DNA of 64,000 bases from contig NW_006921534.1 of assembly GCF_000340215.1 (NCBI RefSeq), forward strand, positions 5,994,955 to 6,058,954, given 5' to 3'. Every line of letters begins with the position of its first letter. The stretch's first letter is position 1. The DNA is from Pseudocercospora fijiensis CIRAD86. Its lineage: Eukaryota; Ascomycota; Dothideomycetes; Mycosphaerellales; Mycosphaerellaceae. Position numbers and translations under genes: made by a program. Of this stretch, positions 21,001 through 33,943 are shown piece by piece. The notes beneath the pieces were generated by a model. The model was not told the DNA's origin, did no database searches, and worked only from the letters and a program-made list of their open reading frames with translations.

Positions 21001-23340
21001 TGCGAACGCTACCGCTATATAGGTTAAATGCCGATTATACAGTCGCATTCCTTAAATGTAAGTACTCCTTTTCTCTAGTCTACGACCGGGTTATACTTTC
21101 TCAACTAAGGTATACCTAATATAATGTTATAACTAGCTATATTAGTAATATCTAAGACAATCTCCTCGTAGTGCTATTAGATAGCTAGTAGTAACGGTAT
21201 CGTTTCTCGTTCTATACTAGGTAGCGGTGACCTATCTACTGCTATAAGTTTATACGCTCCTTCTCTTCTGCTTCGGGTTACGATCCCTCGGCTTTTAACG
21301 AATAATTCGGAGGTAAAGTTCCCGCTCGCTCCGGAATCTATTAATGTACTCGTCGGGTACCCGTTAACGATAACTTTTGTACGGAAGACTGCTATTAATG
21401 CTTAAGCGCTTTCGGTATTAAGGAACTCTCTTAGAACGCTCTAATCTAGAGAGTTAGTCCGTTTCCCGACTAATTAGTAGCCTAACGTTATTCTAACTAG
21501 TTACGGATCCGTAGTCCTACCGTTCGTGCTTCTTCGGTATATAATTTTTCCTCGAGGGTATCGTTGTATACATCTTGTCCCTACGCTGCTATAGCCTTTC
21601 GGTATTGCTAATTTAATCGCTAGACCGTCTAACGTATATCTTAAGTAATAATCGTCCTTTCGTCGGGTAGGACGTATCCGTAGGGCGTAATTATACTTCC
21701 TATCGGTACTCGCTCCGTAATGAAGTTATAGTACGTATAGTCTATAGATATCCGGGAGTAATTCTAGAATTTTGCCTGTAAGCTTATCTAGAAATAATCA
21801 AATTAGATAGGATCGACCCTCCGTTATCCGTTAACCTTTAGAAACATTTCCTCGTATTTACGTACTAGATGTAAGGCGATTGTTCGCGCTACTATAGGTA
21901 TATCTATTATAAATGTAAGGATCGTATCGTCGTTAATCCCGAATTCGTCTTTACTTTCTTTATTCGTAGTTTCTTCCTCGGTATCTAGACTTCCTTCTAA
22001 ATCTTCTTACTATTCCTCCTCTTACTAAAGGGACTCCGGTACTTCTAGGATAGCTCCTAACTCCTCCCCGGGAGGGAATAAAGCTTCCGGATCTCGGTTT
22101 TCTTTATCGTCGGTATTTAAGCAAGATTTATCAATCGTTTCTTCTTCTAACTAGGATTTCGCATCTTCTCGTACGAGTCGCCTAATCTAAGGGAAAAATC
22201 CTACTTCTACTTTAGCAGAATAATAAATTTGGTATTAGTCGTCGTAATAGAATCTCTAGTAAAGGGTTCTATATACGGGTTCTTGTCGTCGTACTATTAT
22301 ACAGATTTGTCGTAGCTCTTTCTTTACGACCTCTACGTAGGTCCTCGGCGCGTTATTAATAGAGTATAGCTCTACTACTATTCGGTAGCCTTCTCTACCC
22401 GAGTCCTTTCGTTATATTATATTAAACTGTTCGCGTCGCACTATATTCTTGCCGCGGTAGTTCCGTACTATATAGCCTTCCTTACTATACGTATAGTAAG
22501 TTAATCTTCCTACTTTCTTAGGCGAACTCTTGCCTTTTCTTCCTTTAATTGCTCGACCCTTCTAGGTAGCGTCTAGCTCTATTAGTTACGTACCGTAGTA
22601 GTTGTTCCCTTTTAGTTTATCGTAGGTACTATAGTTTCGTCTATTATCGTATCTAGGAGTATAACTAGCTTTTCTAGAAGTCTTAGAATCGTAACGTTGT
22701 TCGAAAGCTCGTTCGTAGAGCCTATCGTCGAGATCGATCGTAACCTTAACTAATGTTCCTATATTATCCATTTTTCTACCGTCGCGTATAAGCTCGTCTT
22801 TAACGTTGTCCTTAAGACCTCGCCGATATATTATTATAAGAGCTTCGTCGTCCTAATCCGTAAGTTAGGCGTATTCCTAAAATTTAGCGGCGTAATCGGT
22901 ATATAACCCCTTCTAAGTTAAATGTTAGATAACCCTAACTGCGGTAGCAACTTCGTTAGAAGATCTAAAGACCTTCTTTATCGTACGCTTAAGATTTTCG
23001 TAGCTTACGAAGATTCTATCCGAATTGTCGGTCCCGTTACTATCTAGATAGGTCCTAAGAAATAGTTTAACCTAATGCTAAGCCCTGCCTCGCATAAACG
23101 TCGTTGCGAAGACTAGCTTTAAGTTATCTTAAACCTAGTTAAATATAAAATATATATCTATCTAGCTAACCTAGGTATCGAACTTGTCTCGGTCGCCGTA
23201 ATAAAAGTCTAGCTTTCCGATCTTAAGAGAATCGTTTCCGGCATAGGTTCCTAGTATATTACTAGCACTAGAGGTAGTACGTCGAGTACTACCTATCTCG
23301 CTAGGGGCGGGAGTTCCCCTTCCGACTTATAATAAGGCAC
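18009..23340 (-). pseudogene. Gag-pol remnant of A1
   Basis: RIP-degraded polyprotein. The minus-strand gag segment 22771-22586 is still open (MDNIGTLVKVTIDLDDRL). Protease (DSGASGNF type) lies at about 21350-21310, reverse transcriptase about 20720-20000, RNase H about 19830-19450, integrase about 19300-18300, and a chromodomain about 18190-18030. The natural stop is TAA at 18011-18009. Domain limits are by comparison with A2 and are approximate. Confidence 0.8.
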
Positions 23341-23361
23341 TTATCCTAAGGGCGTTCAAAG

Positions 23362-23707
23362 TATTACGGTTACTCGCGACAGATCGTTAAGTGACTTCTT
23401 ATTACGTATAAGCCGAGGCTTCTTTAGAGAGGCTAATACAAGCGGGAGGTAGAGACAGAATAATTAGTACAAAGGTAATTCCAATTAGTAAGTAGGTAAT
23501 ATAAGTTGAACGCCTCGAGCTATAAGGGCATTCCGGCGTTCCTAAATACAAAGGAGATATCTTGTCTATAGTCGTAAGCGACGTAAGCGACGCTGTCGCT
23601 CTCGACCGCTCCTATCGCTCCTAGTAAGATAGAGCGACAGCTTAGCCTACTAGTCTTAGCGTCGCTCTAAGATTATGTAAGGACTCTAACCAATCAGATC
23701 CGTAACA
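23362..23707 (-). repeat. A1 LTR, right (5' LTR)
   Basis: 346 bp, from TATTACGG to CCGTAACA, followed by the TSD CTCCT. It differs from the left LTR mainly by C/T and G/A changes. Confidence 0.92.
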
Positions 23708-23712
23708 CTCCT

Positions 23713-24530
23713 TTGCCTCTATAAGTACTAAATTATATATAACTATATATATATATTACCGGGATTACTTATAAAAATAGCTAAGACGAGAGCGATAGTA
23801 GTAGCGATAGCAAGTATAGACTATAAAGTATAAGTAAGGTATTTTTACTATAGACCTAACGGTATTAAGTATAGAGGTTAGACTATATTACAGACTAAGT
23901 ATTATAACTAGTAATCGTATATATTTATATAGTAATTATAGCTAGAAAACTAATACTTTGTCCTCGATATAGTATAGTTAGTAATAGAGCCTATACTAGG
24001 ATAGATAGTACTAGTAAACTTCTATCCTTAGCTACTTTCCTAAGCCCTACTAGTAGCTCCTTTCTATATATTCGATATAGACTCTCTATTAAGAACCGAC
24101 TCTTATCTCCCGCTACCCGAGTAGTAGATTTCTACTTAGTATAGATATAATCCGCTTCTCTTATTAACCTAGATACGATAGTATTCGTAGGGCTTAGAAG
24201 CTCTTCCTTAGGATAGGTATAATAATACTACTAAAACTTTAAAAGAGATATAAGGTATATAGTAGTTCTATACCTATATAAACTATAGTAAAGGTAGTAT
24301 AATTACTATATACGCACTTAGTCTATCCTATCCCCGGGCCGTCCCTAGAGTTAGTTATCTACTATACTATATACTATGTAAAAAGATAAGAATTAGCTTC
24401 TTAGAACTTAAGATAAGACTATTAGCCTGTCTATTAGTAGTAAGGCTTATCTATAGAACTAAGGCTAGTAGAGGTTTTGTAATAGTAATGCAATATAAAA
24501 TGCCTTGATATTACCACGTATCGTACTATA
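23713..24530. other. RIP-mutated unidentified sequence
   Basis: TpA-rich sequence with TATATATATAT near 23740 and many ACTA/TAGT steps. It continues the target sequence interrupted by A1. No coding frame or LTR found. Composition becomes ordinary at about 24530, roughly 270 bp beyond the BLM10 stop codon. Confidence 0.45.
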
Positions 24531-24797
24531 AAGAATGCGACATTATTACGGGGACGAAACTGTTTTGCACAACAGCTCGATCCATTTATCGATTGTGTCA
24601 AGCCCACGTCTGCGCCGTGGACTGACTGTATTCTACAGATGCTAGGTGTCCCATATGCCTACGCCGATGCCTCGTGCCGCTTGAACGCAGTAATATACAA
24701 CCGAGAAAGCCTTGCTGGTGAAATGCGAACGCAGCCATGTACCAGCCAAGCCGTTTCATTATAACTCTTTCCGTGTCATGTCATGGTTCGTGATTGT

Positions 24798-27700
24798 TCA
24801 TGCGAAATAGCTCTTCCAGAGGACACCTTCCAAGTCCTCGAGCTGTTCTGGCTTGAATGCCTGCGAAATGTCAGTGTATGGTCCACGAATATATTGTTTG
24901 CGTTCGACTCACCTTTACGTCAACGTGCCAAGTGTCCTGTCTGGTCTTTTTAAAGTCGCTCAGCACAGTCTTGACGCTCTTTCCAACCATGCCAGGATCG
25001 CTGGCCGCACGTCCTGCAAGCGTGGCGAGAACTTCAGGTAGCCACTCGGGTGGCGGAGACGTGTATGGAAATGCCTGCACTAAGCTGCCCAAGCCAAGGA
25101 CTGCAGCATGCCGAGTGAGGACGAGTTTGTTCTGTTCCTGTGTAGGCGTGCTGGTGCCTTCCGCTCTGAGGTTGCCTTTTGGTTTCTTTGGTAACGGATT
25201 CTTTCGAAGTAGATTTGCAAAGTGCGACTTGAGATCTTCAATTTTCTTGTTGCGGAAGTCGATAGGAGAGCATCGGACCATACCAGACAGTGTGGCGGCG
25301 GCACCGAGGCGCACCTCCAGCTGGGTATCGTGCAGCATCTCCCGTACGCAGTGGAAGAGGGCTTCGGCTTGCTCGACCGGCATGAGGAAGAGGTTACGGA
25401 AGTAGATGATCTGCATGTTGATGAGTACCCTTAAGCGCTGATGCCAGGATGTAGATTCGGTGCCAATCTTGACAAGCGAGGCAACAAAGGCCTTGTCCTC
25501 GCCTTGACGATGCGGCACATTTGGCAAATGCCGGTAGACATGGTATGCCAGAGATTGGAGCTCGGGATCCTCCTTGATGTCCATCATATGTAGGAGTTGC
25601 TGCATGACCTCGCCAGGGAAGAATGGCACCATAGTCGTACAGTCATAGGAGCCAAGAGTGCCATCAAGCCACAACAACACCGTCTTGCTGGCTTGCGTGT
25701 ATGGCGTTGGCTGCTGTGTACCGACGGGACGCTCTTGGCGCCACTTCTCAAGCCGTTCGAATGTGTTCTTGACAATGGCCGTGTATTCTTCGGTGGGCTG
25801 ATAGGGTCTCGTGCCGACAGAGGACGCATTTCGCTGCGTCTCTAACAACTGAGGCACATCCTTGTACGACTCATGATATCGTGTGCGGAAGATGGTAGCC
25901 AACGTATTGCCCATCACTTCTCTCACAGCTTTGTACGGATGGTTGAGGTGCTCCAAGAAGTTCTCCACCACCGCACGGTGGAGCTGGAAGTGCCATCCCA
26001 CTGCCCCGATGACCAGCTGCAGCAAAGAGATCTTTGAGCTTTCCTTGAACGCCGTATTGGCATCCATGTCCAGTCTAAACCCTGCAAGCCAGTCGACCAA
26101 AGGCCATGCTCGCCGAGGATCTTTACCACCAACGATCAAGGTTACAAAGGTAGACCAGTAGGACGTGTTCTCTGGAGTTAGACCCTCGCTGAAGATCCGT
26201 CTCACAATTGGGAACGCGAAGTCCCAGATCTGTGTCCTGAGCTCATGCTCGAAGTCCTCGGAGCTGGACAGCATGGCTCCCATGATCTCGGCGATTGCTC
26301 GGTGTTGGTGCTTGTCTGACCCATCACCATAAACAGCTTGAGTGAGATCTTTGAAATCCTCGAATGTCGCAGGTGTCAGGCCGTCCGCCATCAAGTCCAT
26401 TGCATATGCAACAATCATGGAGCTGGACATACGGAACCTATCCGCATTCTCTCGAGGTTCCTGTTTCATGTAGCCGAAATAGGTAGATAGCCAGTTGCGA
26501 TCGATGTGAGAGCCCATCTTCTTGCGCACCTTCTGCTCGGTCTCATCATACTGCAATTGGCTTGGACCAGTATGGAAACCGCGCATGGTCTTCTGCCAAA
26601 CGAGCCATCCAGGGTAGTCAGCGTCGATATAGGCTTCGGCTTCAGGCTTGGCGAAAGATTCGAGATAACGTTGAGTCCACGTGGAGTCATCGCGGGCGGT
26701 GGGAACAGATACCTCGTCAGGATCGCGCTGATCGTCAAGCAGGTAGTTTTCGTACTTGTGCCCGACCAACGCTCTCGTCTGGGCCAAGCCGAAGATGGCA
26801 TTGAGCGATGTTGAGTACAAACTTCGCAGCGAAGGGTGAGGATCAATCACGCCCTTGACCACCAGGTCCAGCATACCCTCGGAGGCGATAGTCTCGAATC
26901 GATAATCCAATCCTATCGCCATGACCGCGGTCCTGCTCGCCTTCTTCCAATGGCTGTTCTTGACACTCTCAATGAGCTCTACGGCCAGTTCTGCCTTGCA
27001 CTGTTCGACCACAGCACGTCGCCTCTTGATTTTATCTCGCTTTGGTGGAATGAGTGCTTGCGCATCTTCCATTGTCCGAGCAATGGTTCTCGTTGGTAGC
27101 AGAGCATCATCTGGCCAAATGCCATTAAGTGTGTTCTCATCCAGGATGACCATCCGGTCCATGGCTTTAGTCATGTCTTGGATAGTGAAGCTAGATTGGC
27201 CAACTAGCTTTTGAATGCTGGGTCTGTCGGCTTCCGAAACCTGGATGAAGAGCCGTATCATGCGTGGTGCAAACTTCCAGTTGCGACCAATCGGCTTTGC
27301 GAGGCTGCCAAATAGCAGAGTGAAGACGGCACCCTTGATACGTGGGTGGTCATTCTTCCTCAGTGCCTGCTCGAGGGCGTCAAGAAGTGGTGGTATGATC
27401 AACGGCTTTGCGCCAACAATGCTCTTCATAGCTTGCTCGCCTGCCGATTGAGCAGTGCGACGAATGTCGGTGTAGACCGAAGTGCTTGACTGCGCCAAGT
27501 CGAGCAATAGTGTCTTGTCAAGCTCTGATGCTGCTCGAGGATGCTCGTTAAAGCGTAATCGTTGGAAATGATGAAGATTGGCACGTCGCACCAGCAGCGG
27601 TCTAGGATATTGCTTGCGTGTGCCGGAGAACTTGAAAGGATGAATGTCTGCACTCAGGAGTCGCGTGAGCCTATCCAACACGTGGGCTGAGCGTTCGATA

Positions 27701-30700
27701 CCGATATCGACAAACCACGACCTGTAGGCAGTGTACAGCGAGTTGAAGCAAGGAACGTCGTCCTCTTGGTTCTTGATCAGGAATGTGTGCACTTTGTGGA
27801 GCGTCTCCCCGGCAGTCTTGCGCATCTGATGAACAGCTTCGTACTGCGGACTGCCTATCTCAAGTGGATAGCCCGTCGGGTATTGGAATGAGCGCTTGAC
27901 TCTTTCATCGTCAGGCTCACTGAGATCGACGGCGCTATCATTGGCACTATCAGAGTCCTCGAAAGCAGCAGGGTCAATCTCCACATTGTCATCTGTGCTG
28001 GTTGGAGTATGGCTGACGAAGACGTAGGGAGTGACCGAGCCGTCGTCTGAGCGGAAGAGTCGTGACATGCCGCTAATGACAAGTCGTAGAAGGACCAGAT
28101 TGCGCGACATCTCATCTGACCAGTCTTTGCCGACGCCATCTCTCTTGATCGGTGCAGTGTCAGACACTAGCTCGTTCAATGCCTTCAAAGCTCGTCCTCC
28201 TTGAGCCTCGAAGATCTTGACCGCGAAGTCTAGTTCTTCTTGCTTAGGCACGTGCCATTGGATGTCCAGGTCGGATGGGTCGGTCGTCTTACTCCAACTC
28301 GCCGTTGTGAGGCCGCGCTCCAGGTCTGATTTGTTGAAGAGGTTGAAATCCATGGTGTACGTGACTGTCAAGTTCAAGAGAAGATGATGCACAAAATTCG
28401 ATACATGCACAAGTGGTATGCCTTTGCAGGTATCCTGCATATAGTTGGCGATTTCATAGAGGTCATCTTTGAAGTCAAGCACATCACTGCCAACGTGAAC
28501 GACACACATGCTGAGCAACGAGACATGCCAGACAAGCGCTCGGTCCCGAGGAAGGATCTCGCTTCCAGTTGTGCGCGTTGAACCAGCACCATTCTCACTG
28601 ATCTCCGTCCGAATGCTCGTAATGAGCTCTGGAAGTAGTCTGTTGAGAGCCTTCTTTGGCGAGATCTTGACCAGTGCATTGCAGATGAATGCCATGGCAT
28701 CACGAGCTTGATGCACGACGTGATTCGAGATGAAACGCGCGATGTGCTCCAGGGCAATGTCGTAAAGCTCAGGGCTCAAGCTGGCAAGCAGAGGACTGAA
28801 GGTGGCTGGCAGAGTATTGACGACATTCTCCTCAGGACTGCCGCTCTTGACTCTCGCAGCATCTGGGAGGTTTTGCAAGAGCGTAAACACTCTGCCAAGA
28901 AAGCTGGTGAGGAACTCTGCAAAGCCAGCCGTGGAAGACTTCAGGATGAGTTCTTCGTCTTCATCGCTCAACTCCTGAGAATAGTCGACCTCAAGCAGCG
29001 GTCCGGCTTCCTCAAATCGCGCGACTTGAGCTGTTACCCACTCAACAGCAATCCCTGTACCAGAGCTTGCAGCGGGAGGTGAGTCGGGATCGACCATTTC
29101 ATAGTCCCCATTGAGCTCGCTCTTCTCTCGCTTCGGCGCTTTCGTCAAATCGTATAATGGGATATTATAGCACACCGATTGAATGAAGGCCAAGCTGTGC
29201 ATCGTCTTGTCAAGATCGTTTGCATCCACACCGGGAAGTGCAAGGCCGAGCAGTGTGGTCAAATGGCACCGGAAGCCCTTAGTTCTTGCGATGATCCTGC
29301 TCAGCATTTGAAGTGCTCGGATAGAGGAGATGGTCCGATGCACCTCAACTAGACCTTGCATAGCTGGATAGATACGCTGTAGTGCGCCAGGAAGGATGAG
29401 ATTCGGCTCCAAGAATGCAAGACTTTGCAGAGTAGAGAGTGAGTAGTTCATGGCTGTGCCGCTCTTGGCATATATTCCCATGAAAACAACGTCGCGCAAG
29501 CAGAGAACGAAACGTCTCTTCACTTCATCGTTCAACCTGCGGTCCTCGGGTATCTCGTACTCGCCGCTTTGCTCACGATTCCATCGCATGACGAAGAAAT
29601 CTGCCAGGTAATACACCAGCTGAGCAAGAGCCTTAGTCCATCCACCCGAATTGGAAGGGTGGAAGAAAGTCTCGATGCCTTGGATCAGAGCCTCGAGCTG
29701 GTGAAGTATTGACTTCCCATTGTCGGCTTCAAGACATTTGGGTGATATGGACATGACTATCCAGCGAGCGATGCTGTGGGATACAGGATGCTTTCGAGGA
29801 TCTCGGTCTAGGAAGAGAGCTGAGCCGGCGCCATGGTCCACGGCAGGACTATATGGGGTGCTAGCCTGGCCTACCGGGATTTCGAGAAGTCTCAGTACTG
29901 CTGTGAAGATCAGCGAGGACTGCTCCTCAGTGAAAATACCGCATGGACCAAATGGGACCTGTTCAGCGCCTAGACAATCTCTTGCCTGTCTCGAGAAAAT
30001 GTCGAGAACACGCATATCAATCGTCATAGATCGGTTGACGATGGACCACAAGTGAAAGAATGTAGGAAGGTAGTATTGTGGCTGCAGCTTTTCGTTGTGG
30101 GCGGGTGGCGCTGCAGTCGGGAGCATGAGGTTGAACAGGCCAAAGACCACAAATGCTTGCTCGGAGAATGACATGCTGAAGTAGGGCAGGAAGTCTTCAA
30201 ACATGGCGGGAATCTCGGTTGGATCGAAGAAGAGCTGGGCAAAGGTGCACAGCTTGGTCAGCGTGCGCACATTACGCTTGCTGCTGTAAGTGTTTTGCGT
30301 GCTGTGCTCTGAGGGCAGCACAAATATCTTGAGCTCCTTGTACAGCGGGCGCCAGTCAAGCACCAGATCCTTGCCAGGTTGCAGATAGTGCTTGCGCTTG
30401 GTGAGGACCATGAACATGCTTGCGAATCTCTCGGACACGCTATATTCGAGGCCAGGTGCGAGGGCAAGCTCGTAGTACAGCTTCACCAGCGATATGCGCT
30501 GCTGCTTGGTGAGGTCGAACTTCAGGCTCATCCAACCTCTGATCTCTTTGGTCCAATGCACAGCGCCTGGCAAGAAATCTCCCGCTGCAACAGCCACGTA
30601 GAGATGCTTGATCATCTCGTCCATGTCTGCTTCTCTCTGCTCTCTTGACTCAGCCTCGTAGGGCAGATATTTGGTGTATGGAAACACGCGTGGCCTTGTC

Positions 30701-30876
30701 CGGCCCAAGCGCTCAATGGCCGCATCGCCATCGCTGTCGCCATGCTGGGCGCGATATCCGCCGATGCCGGGCGAAGTTGCACGAGAGTCGTGGTCGTGGC
30801 TGGCGCTGTGATGCCCATTCACATGATGGCCAGACAGCCCGGACACGCGCTCGTGTACTGGGCCCTCGGCCGTCAT
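24798..30876 (-). CDS. BLM10: Proteasome activator Blm10/PA200
   Basis: A large HEAT-repeat ring protein that caps the 20S proteasome and opens its gate; nuclear and cytosolic roles in core-particle assembly and ubiquitin-independent degradation are known for the family. Exon 1 is 30876-24913 (ATG confirmed), a 52-bp intron 24912-24861 (GTGAGT...TTCGCAG) follows, and exon 2 is 24860-24798, giving 2008 residues. The N terminus has a short His/Ser-rich tail, then VFPYTKYLPYEAESREQREA, a Blm10 N-terminal signature. The spliced C terminus is AFKPEQLEDLEGVLWKSYFA. The final YFA is the docking HbYX-type tripeptide, with Phe at the usual Tyr position. Unspliced reading would end YSWTIH and lose this tail, so the small exon matters. 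Length fits the family (about 1850-2150). Confidence 0.95.
24861..24912 (-). other. BLM10 intron (52 bp)
   Basis: GTGAGT donor, TTTCGCAG acceptor, phase 0. It joins DTWHVDVK to AFKPEQLED, restoring the conserved C-terminal proteasome-binding segment. Confidence 0.92.
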
Positions 30877-31335
30877 GATGGTATTAAGCGTGGTGTGTTG
30901 TATGCTGAGCGGCTCATTGGTGGTGTGGTGGCCCAGCTGCCGAATCGAATGCTGACGAGGGGGCGCAAGGTGCAGCTCTTGCGGGTATATGTGCTATGCT
31001 ATGCGAGCTATCACACGACAGCTAGAAGGTCCCCCGGCGTCGGCGTCAACGATGTCGTTGGTAATCAACAGCGGTGGCAAGGCTGAGGTGCGCAGCGGAG
31101 CGGCAGATCTCGCCAGGACTTGTCGATGCTAGCGGCGATGAAGGGCGATATGGACGCGGAGAGGTGGCGGTGGCCTGGGGTGGTGGGAGATGGATGCAGC
31201 AGCAGTGTTTTGTGACACGGTCGTCAAAGAAGATGGTCTTGGCGAGCGGCGAGCAGGGGTCCCTGGAGCTGGAGCTCTGAATCTGAGAGTGTGGGACGGA
31301 GCTCTATATATACCAGATTGTTAATGGAGGTTTGG
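30877..31335. other. BLM10 upstream region
   Basis: About 460 bp of ordinary-composition sequence before the BLM10 start, reading minus. A TATATATA run at 31304-31312 lies about 430 bp upstream of the ATG; whether it is a promoter element is unknown. RIP-mutated sequence starts at about 31335. Confidence 0.45.
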
Positions 31336-31460
31336 CTTTACTTTAGTCTATTGTCGCTTCCTATTATTGCGCCTTCCTTACTATATCGCAAACTTCACTT
31401 AGACTCGCTATAACTTCGCGCCTAGACTCGCTATATTGTTCTTCCTATACCCTTATTAAT

Positions 31461-31508
31461 AGCGATAGCGACTACGATAGCGATAGCGATAGCGATAGCG
31501 ATAGTAGC
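31461..31508 (+). repeat. GCGATA-type microsatellite
   Basis: Near-perfect hexamer repeat (AGCGAT units). In one plus frame it would encode an Asp-Ser run. Confidence 0.85.
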
Positions 31509-31689
31509 GTTACTACTACTACTACCGTTTCGAGCTATAACTAGTATTTCGCGCGACCTTATTCTTATAGCTACTATAGGTACTTTAGTACCCGATTTAG
31601 TACTTATATTACTAGTAGGAGGACTATATTTATTATAAGCTAAGAGGCGTATCGCTATAGACTCGCTACTAACTCGCTCTAGCCTTCGA

Positions 31690-32263
31690 CGTCCTACGAC
31701 TATAAATACGAAAGATTTCTAGTACTATAGCGAGTAGATATAGTAAGACCTCCTCGACGATACCGTAAATCTATAAAAGAAGAAGATAGTATTAAACAGA
31801 CTACGTAAATACTCGGCTACGGGTATTATTATAGAGACTAAGCAAGGAAAGCTAGTACTATCGCTATATTACTTCTATACTCGCTACGATAACGGCTATA
31901 AGTATCGCGTACTAGATATCGAAGAAGAGAGAGTCTACGCTTATTATAAGTATTAGGGCAAGAGTAGCTATACTACTAGCGAGATTAAGGTTAAAGAAGA
32001 GGATAGAAATAGCGAGCTAGCCGCGATATAGGCGCGAGTCGAGGCTATAGAGGCAAAGAATGCTATATTAGAGGTAAAGAATGCTATATTAGAGGCAAAG
32101 ATTAAGGCATTAGAAGCTAAGTTCGATAAGTTAGAAGGATATTGCCTCTCGTAGTTTAAATGGCTTAAGAATAAGGCTATTATTAAGTCTGAGGATGTGT
32201 GTACGATATAGGAGGAGCTATAGCTAAATAGCGATCGCGAGCTACTAGTAGATAATATTTAAG
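31690..32263 (+). pseudogene. Decayed coiled-coil ORF (unknown)
   Basis: One plus frame reads VLNRLRKYSATGIIIETKQG, LYYFYTRYDNGYKYRVLD, and later a heptad-like EAKNAILEVKNAILEAKIKA. That is a charged coiled coil including a short internal duplication, ending at TAA near 32263. Stops inside are TAG/TAA. The start is uncertain. I do not recognise the family. It lies next to the rve-type element and may be its accessory gene. Confidence 0.35.
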
Positions 32264-32349
32264 GAGCGAGTCTATAGCGAGTTCTATAGCGAGTCTACTA
32301 CGAGTCTACTACGAGTCTATATTTCTATTTCCTTTCTACCTCAACTCTA

Positions 32350-33516
32350 TTAAATCTCAAAAAAACAGTCCTAAAGTATCCTAAGCTATATAACTTTATA
32401 ATCTTTCTATTTATCTTACTAGCTATCTTGCTAACTATATTACTAGCTATATTGCTAGCTATCTTACTAGCTATATTGCTAGCTATCTTGCTAGCTATCT
32501 TGCTAGTCCTTAGCTTCGCTCGACTCTTTTAGAATAGGCGTAACTCGCGGTAGCCTCGCGGTGTCCTCGCCGCTTAGGTTAATAAACTTAGGCGGCTTTT
32601 TTATATCGATTACCTTCTCCTTCTATAGCTTCTCTTGCTTAATCTCTATAGATAGAACAACCCCGTCCTAACTCGCTATAGCACTCGCGCTACTACTCGT
32701 AGTAGAAGTACTTAGCCGGTGCTTCCGCTTTAGTTGCCTTTATTGCTATAGCTTCCGCTATTATTAGATACAGATTTTAAGGTAATAGATTAGTAGCTGC
32801 TTTATTGCTTTCCCTCCTGTTTACGGTTTAAAGAGTATAAGAGCCTCTTTAACTAGTCCTAGGCCGAGTGCTTTAGAAGCGACTTTATCTAGTAACAAGC
32901 GCTTATTATCGAAATTGGTATAGAAGAAGTAGTCCGTATAGTCGTCGACCTAATAGACGCTACCTTACGGTAGGTCCTTAGCGTTAATCCGACTAAGAAC
33001 CTAGTCTATAAGTAATATATTAGCTTCTTCGAAGTCTTTATTAGACTAGATATTAGTAATAGAAGTCTATAGGACTAGCTAATTATATTCCTATAGGTCG
33101 ACTCTACCCCTACGAGAAACCTCTACTCGCTAGCTAAAAACTGAATAGCGGTAGGTAAATAATACCTTTGTTGGCTCCTTTAATAGTTGTATAGGTATTA
33201 GTAGACGTTGCGAGAGGCTCCGAGATCTAGTATTTAGTCGAGAAGTTAGCTTATACTACTAAATAGTAGCATTGCGTATAGTATTCGCCGCCTTAGGTAG
33301 AGAAGGGAACGTATTAAAGCCTTGTACCGTACTCGTAGTTAAACTCGTAGTAGTAGCAGCGGTAGTAGCTACAGCTACTGCTAACGGCTCGCGTGTAAAT
33401 CGCTCGGTTAGTAGATTAGGGTTCTTAGGACTGTGTTAGTTATAGAATGCGTATACTTTTAATAGTGTTATATAGTTAGCGCCGGTAATAGTATAAAAGG
33501 TACCCTAGATAGGCAT
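32350..33516 (-). pseudogene. 388-codon ORF with C-terminal QQDS tandem repeats (unknown)
   Basis: From ATG 33516 a single minus frame runs to TAA 32352-32350 with only RIP-type stops. The N terminus reads GTFYTITGANYITLLKVYAF, followed by a Thr/Ala-rich linker. The middle has VDDYTDYFFYTNFDNKRLLL, and a basic Gln/Lys-rich segment follows. The last 50 residues are tandem four-residue units, Q-Q-D-S or Q-Q-Y-S, once TAG/TAA are read as Gln. I do not recognise it. It sits downstream of the rve transposase in the same orientation. Confidence 0.45.
32407..32510 (-). repeat. 12-bp tandem repeat (coding for QQDS units)
   Basis: About eight to nine copies of a 12-bp unit such as CTAGCTATCTTG (plus strand) with small variants. 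It is in frame with the minus ORF that starts at 33516. Confidence 0.85.
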
Positions 33517-33943
33517 TGTTAGTAGTAGAACTAAGGTAGGGCTATAGTAGTAGTATAGAGGTAGAACAAGATAGGAATTAAAAGATTAAGAAGGAAATAG
33601 AACTAAAATAAGCGACTCGCGGCCGGCTCGCGGCCGGCTCGCAAATCCCTTATTTTAGATTAGTATATATTATTTGCAAACTTGATCAATCTGGCCCCGG
33701 TATTCGCCCTACCTAACGTCCAATTACGAGCTACTAATAGCTTGTCCAACTCTATTAGTTTAGGCCCTAACCCTATAGCTATATACTCGGCAATTAGCTA
33801 TTAAAGAAGTAAGTATACCTAGCGGTAAACTCGCTCTCTATCGCTATTATTCTCGCTACTACTAACTAGATACGAGAAGCCGCGAGTCTGTAATGCTATC
33901 TAATACTAAGTAAGCGTAGCCTCGGGTAGGTAGGCTTTAAGAT

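Larger units (their letters stand above)
16810..23707 (-). mobile_element. Gypsy chromovirus family A copy A1, full length, RIP-inactivated
   Basis: A 6898-bp Ty3/Gypsy element in minus orientation, with 346-bp LTRs at both ends and a perfect 5-bp TSD, CTCCT (16805-16809 and 23708-23712). On the minus strand, from right to left, come gag, protease, reverse transcriptase, RNase H, integrase and chromodomain. An antisense ORF lies between pol and the 3' LTR. Every long frame carries many TAG/TAA codons, so it cannot move on its own. Confidence 0.93.

Noticed and set aside
24857..30876. Many plus-strand frames across BLM10
   Set aside because: Shadows of the 1988-codon minus-strand exon; none has a domain.
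31461..32510. CRISPR-like array from regular short repeats
   Set aside because: The repeats are contiguous microsatellites or coding repeats without unique spacers, in a eukaryotic genome.
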